A DNA stretch of 42,621 nucleotides. Origin: Bacillota bacterium. GTDB lineage: Bacteria > Bacillota > DTU065. Below are positions 40,823 through 42,621 of the stretch, one piece after another. The position numbers and the translations under genes are program-made. The stretch's first letter is position 1; each line of letters opens with the position of its first letter. The stretch is from positions 1-42,621 of the forward strand of contig JAQVYS010000010.1 of the NCBI GenBank assembly GCA_028708605.1. Reading direction: 5' to 3'. The notes under the pieces were generated by a model. The model had not been told where the DNA came from. It was given only the letters and a program-made list of their open reading frames with translations, and ran no database searches.

Positions 40823-42621
40823 ATGCTTAATATTAAACTTAGACAGATGCTAAAAACCCCTACACAAAACAAAATTGAGGAAGTCTTAACTCAAATTGCA
40901 GATGCCAAAGCCCATATGGTTATTCCTTCTGGAAGTGGCAGGTCTCTAATTTATAGCTATCTATGCCAAAACTTGAGTTCTACATTGATTATCTGCCGCA
41001 ATGAGGATAAAGCCTATAGATTGGCTCAAGATTTAGAGACATGGCTAGGTGAAAAAGTCTTTGTCTTTCCGCAACGCGAGATTTTGCCTTTTGAGACAAT
41101 ACCAGAGACTCCTCAGGTTAGAGGGCAAAGGATAGAGGTCCTTTATAACGCTCTAAAGAGCGAGGATGAAAGAGAAGGTAGAATCTTTATAACTACAACG
41201 CAAGCTGTGGAGACAACCTTAGTTCCGCCTAATGTACTAAAAGAAGCAACAAGGAAAGTTAAAGTTGGAGATAGATTACCGTACGAGGAAACGATATCCT
41301 ACCTTGTAAAAATTGGTTATAAGAGACTACCTCAAGTAGAAGGCCCAGGAGATTTTAGCGTACGTGGTGACATTCTTGATATTTTCCCTTTGCAAGGTCA
41401 GCCAGTTCGTCTAGAGCTCTTTGACGATGAAGTTGATTCTATCCGGTATTTTAACCCTGAAGACCAAAGGTCGATAGAGTCTATATCAGAAGTTACAATT
41501 CTTCCTGCTAGAGAGTTCTTTTCTACTAAGGAAAAATTTACTGAAGTAAGAAAAAGCATTTTATCCGAACTAGAGAACCAAATTCAGAGAATGAAAAAGC
41601 AAAATCTCCTTAAAGAGGCTGATGAACTAGAAGCTAAGGTAAAGGGAGATATAGATAAGCTTGAAAGTGGACAGTCTTTTGACGGAGAGCTTGGCTATCT
41701 GCCTCACTTATACGGTAGAGACCATCTCTTTTTTGATTATTTTAAGCCAAGGCTCGTCGTCTTTGAGGACAAAGACGATCTAGTACGCAATACTGATTAT
41801 TGGTTAAAGGAAATTGGCGAATCCATGAGCCTTCTAATGGAAAAGGGCAGAGCCCTTCCTAGCGTCTTTGACAATTTTCACAGTTTCGATGATGTTGAAA
41901 AGAAGACCAAAGGTCTTAAAACAATCGATGTTGGTGAAATAGAAGGACTAACTCGAGGCGCAGAATTCCGCTTTAGACGGCCAAACATCTATCAAGGTCC
42001 TGTAGAAATTCTTTTAATAGATGATCTTGTGCAACACCTTGAAAATAAACGGGAATTGGTATTAATTGTATCGACTGATGAGAGATTCGAGAGAGTCTTA
42101 AAGCTCCTTAGGGAGGAAAACATTCCCGTCTCTTTCGAATACCAAAAAGGCAAGGTCTTGCTTTTAATGGGCAACCTTGAGTCTGGTTTTGAAAGTTTAG
42201 AAGATAATTTGATAGTTATTACAGATAGAGAACTATTCGGCGGCGCCAAAAGACGCAAAAAGCCGATTTTTACTCAAGGAAAAGTCTTACAGTCAATTGA
42301 TCAGCTACAACCTGGAGATTATGTAGTCCACATTAACCATGGTATTGGTCGCTATACTGGCATGAATACCTTGGAAATAAATGGAACTCATAAGGATTAT
42401 CTTGCGCTTGAGTACGCTGGCGAAGGTGAAAAACTCTATATTCCTACTGAACAGATTCAACTGCTACAAAAATACTCCGGTGTTAGTGATGACTTCCCTA
42501 AACTCAATAAATTAGGTGGCGGCGAATGGCAAAAAGTTAAGCAACGTGTTAATGCATCAGTACAAGCTATGGCAGAGGAGCTGATCGAACTCTATGCAGC
42601 AAGAGAGGCTTTAAGAGGCCA
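40823..42621 (+). CDS. mfd: Transcription-repair coupling factor Mfd, N-terminal part
   Basis: Open to the window end: 599 codons of an expected 1100 or more. GGAGG lies 8 bases before the ATG. The start covers the UvrB-like region: VIPSGSGRSLIYSYL (a degenerate, inactive nucleotide loop), FPQREILPFE, QRIEVLYNAL, GPGDFSVRGDILDIFPLQGQPVRLELFDDEVDSIRYF. The RNA-polymerase-interacting domain is near 490-560 (GDYVVHINHGIGRYTGM, DYLALEYAGEGEKLYIPTEQIQLLQKY). The translocase motor would lie beyond the window. Mfd removes stalled RNA polymerase and recruits UvrA. It follows the PrsW-like gene by 39 bases. Confidence 0.97.
   Translation, partial: MLNIKLRQMLKTPTQNKIEEVLTQIADAKAHMVIPSGSGRSLIYSYLCQNLSSTLIICRNEDKAYRLAQDLETWLGEKVFVFPQREILPFETIPETPQVRGQRIEVLYNALKSEDEREGRIFITTTQAVETTLVPPNVLKEATRKVKVGDRLPYEETISYLVKIGYKRLPQVEGPGDFSVRGDILDIFPLQGQPVRLELFDDEVDSIRYFNPEDQRSIESISEVTILPAREFFSTKEKFTEVRKSILSELENQIQRMKKQNLLKEADELEAKVKGDIDKLESGQSFDGELGYLPHLYGRDHLFFDYFKPRLVVFEDKDDLVRNTDYWLKEIGESMSLLMEKGRALPSVFDNFHSFDDVEKKTKGLKTIDVGEIEGLTRGAEFRFRRPNIYQGPVEILLIDDLVQHLENKRELVLIVSTDERFERVLKLLREENIPVSFEYQKGKVLLLMGNLESGFESLEDNLIVITDRELFGGAKRRKKPIFTQGKVLQSIDQLQPGDYVVHINHGIGRYTGMNTLEINGTHKDYLALEYAGEGEKLYIPTEQIQLLQKYSGVSDDFPKLNKLGGGEWQKVKQRVNASVQAMAEELIELYAAREALRG

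Noticed and set aside
40659-40853. 64-codon plus-strand frame in the pth-mfd gap
   Set aside because: It runs out of frame across the PrsW-like frame and the mfd start, and lacks domain features.
1-42621. CRISPR array, prophage or intact insertion sequence
   Set aside because: No regularly spaced direct repeats, phage structural genes or complete transposase were seen on either strand.

Overview
The window looks like chromosomal DNA from an AT-rich, anaerobic, Firmicute-type bacterium that probably has an outer membrane. The Firmicute assignment rests on gene content and order: a glmU-prs-(methyltransferase)-pth-mfd block, a yhaO/yhaN pair, a PepV-type dipeptidase, an OpuC-type osmolyte transporter and strong AGGAGG-type ribosome-binding sites with many GTG and TTG starts. 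The diderm suggestion rests on two secreted proteins that look like outer-membrane beta-barrels (23668-24309 and the C-terminal third of 33619-36183), both ending in an aromatic residue, and on sugar-binding proteins that have plain signal peptides without lipobox cysteines. This fits diderm clostridial relatives such as Halanaerobiales or Limnochordia. I cannot name the species.

Layout. 1-3253: the tail of a CPBP membrane protease, a TM2-XRE fusion protein, argS, a decayed transposase remnant, and tRNA-Arg(CCT) with its promoter inside that remnant. 3600-9400: two orphan solute-binding proteins, meso-diaminopimelate dehydrogenase, a secreted lectin-like protein, a lipoprotein and a 27-codon Lys/Pro-rich gene. 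9400-16440: yhaO-yhaN, a PepV-like dipeptidase and a glycosyltransferase. 16690-19512 (minus strand): two tandem secreted all-beta paralogues and an NlpC/P60 endopeptidase, probably one operon; one paralogue seems to lack a standard start codon. 19733-23582: a TPP riboswitch with terminator controlling a complete thiBPQ-type thiamine transporter. 23668-27348: a barrel-like protein, then a nitrosative/oxidative stress island (RIC iron-sulfur repair protein, an FNR-like regulator with an N-terminal cysteine cluster, and a DUF438-hemerythrin protein behind a perfect TGTGA-N6-TCACA site). 27797-30514: opuCA-CB-CC-type glycine betaine/choline uptake. 30670-36183 (minus strand): a secreted DUF4434 glycosidase-like protein overlapping a third solute-binding protein, then a metallopeptidase/propeller/barrel protein. 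36445-42621: a shortened glmU, prs, an orphan beta-class DNA methyltransferase, pth, a PrsW-like protease gene with no ATG, GTG or TTG start, and the first two thirds of mfd.

How the parts fit. The three solute-binding proteins belong to one paralogous family and have no permease or ATPase genes nearby, so they must share a transporter encoded elsewhere or act as free periplasmic binding proteins. One overlaps a glycosidase-like gene carrying a lectin-type domain, and a free-standing lectin-like protein lies near the other two. This suggests a dispersed polysaccharide-use programme. The most unusual items are the peptidase/propeller/barrel protein, the GlmU that stops before its acetyltransferase active site, the PrsW-like gene between pth and mfd, the start-codon problem in the paralogue pair, and the FNR-like/hemerythrin island with a visible operator. 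I saw no CRISPR array, prophage or intact insertion sequence.
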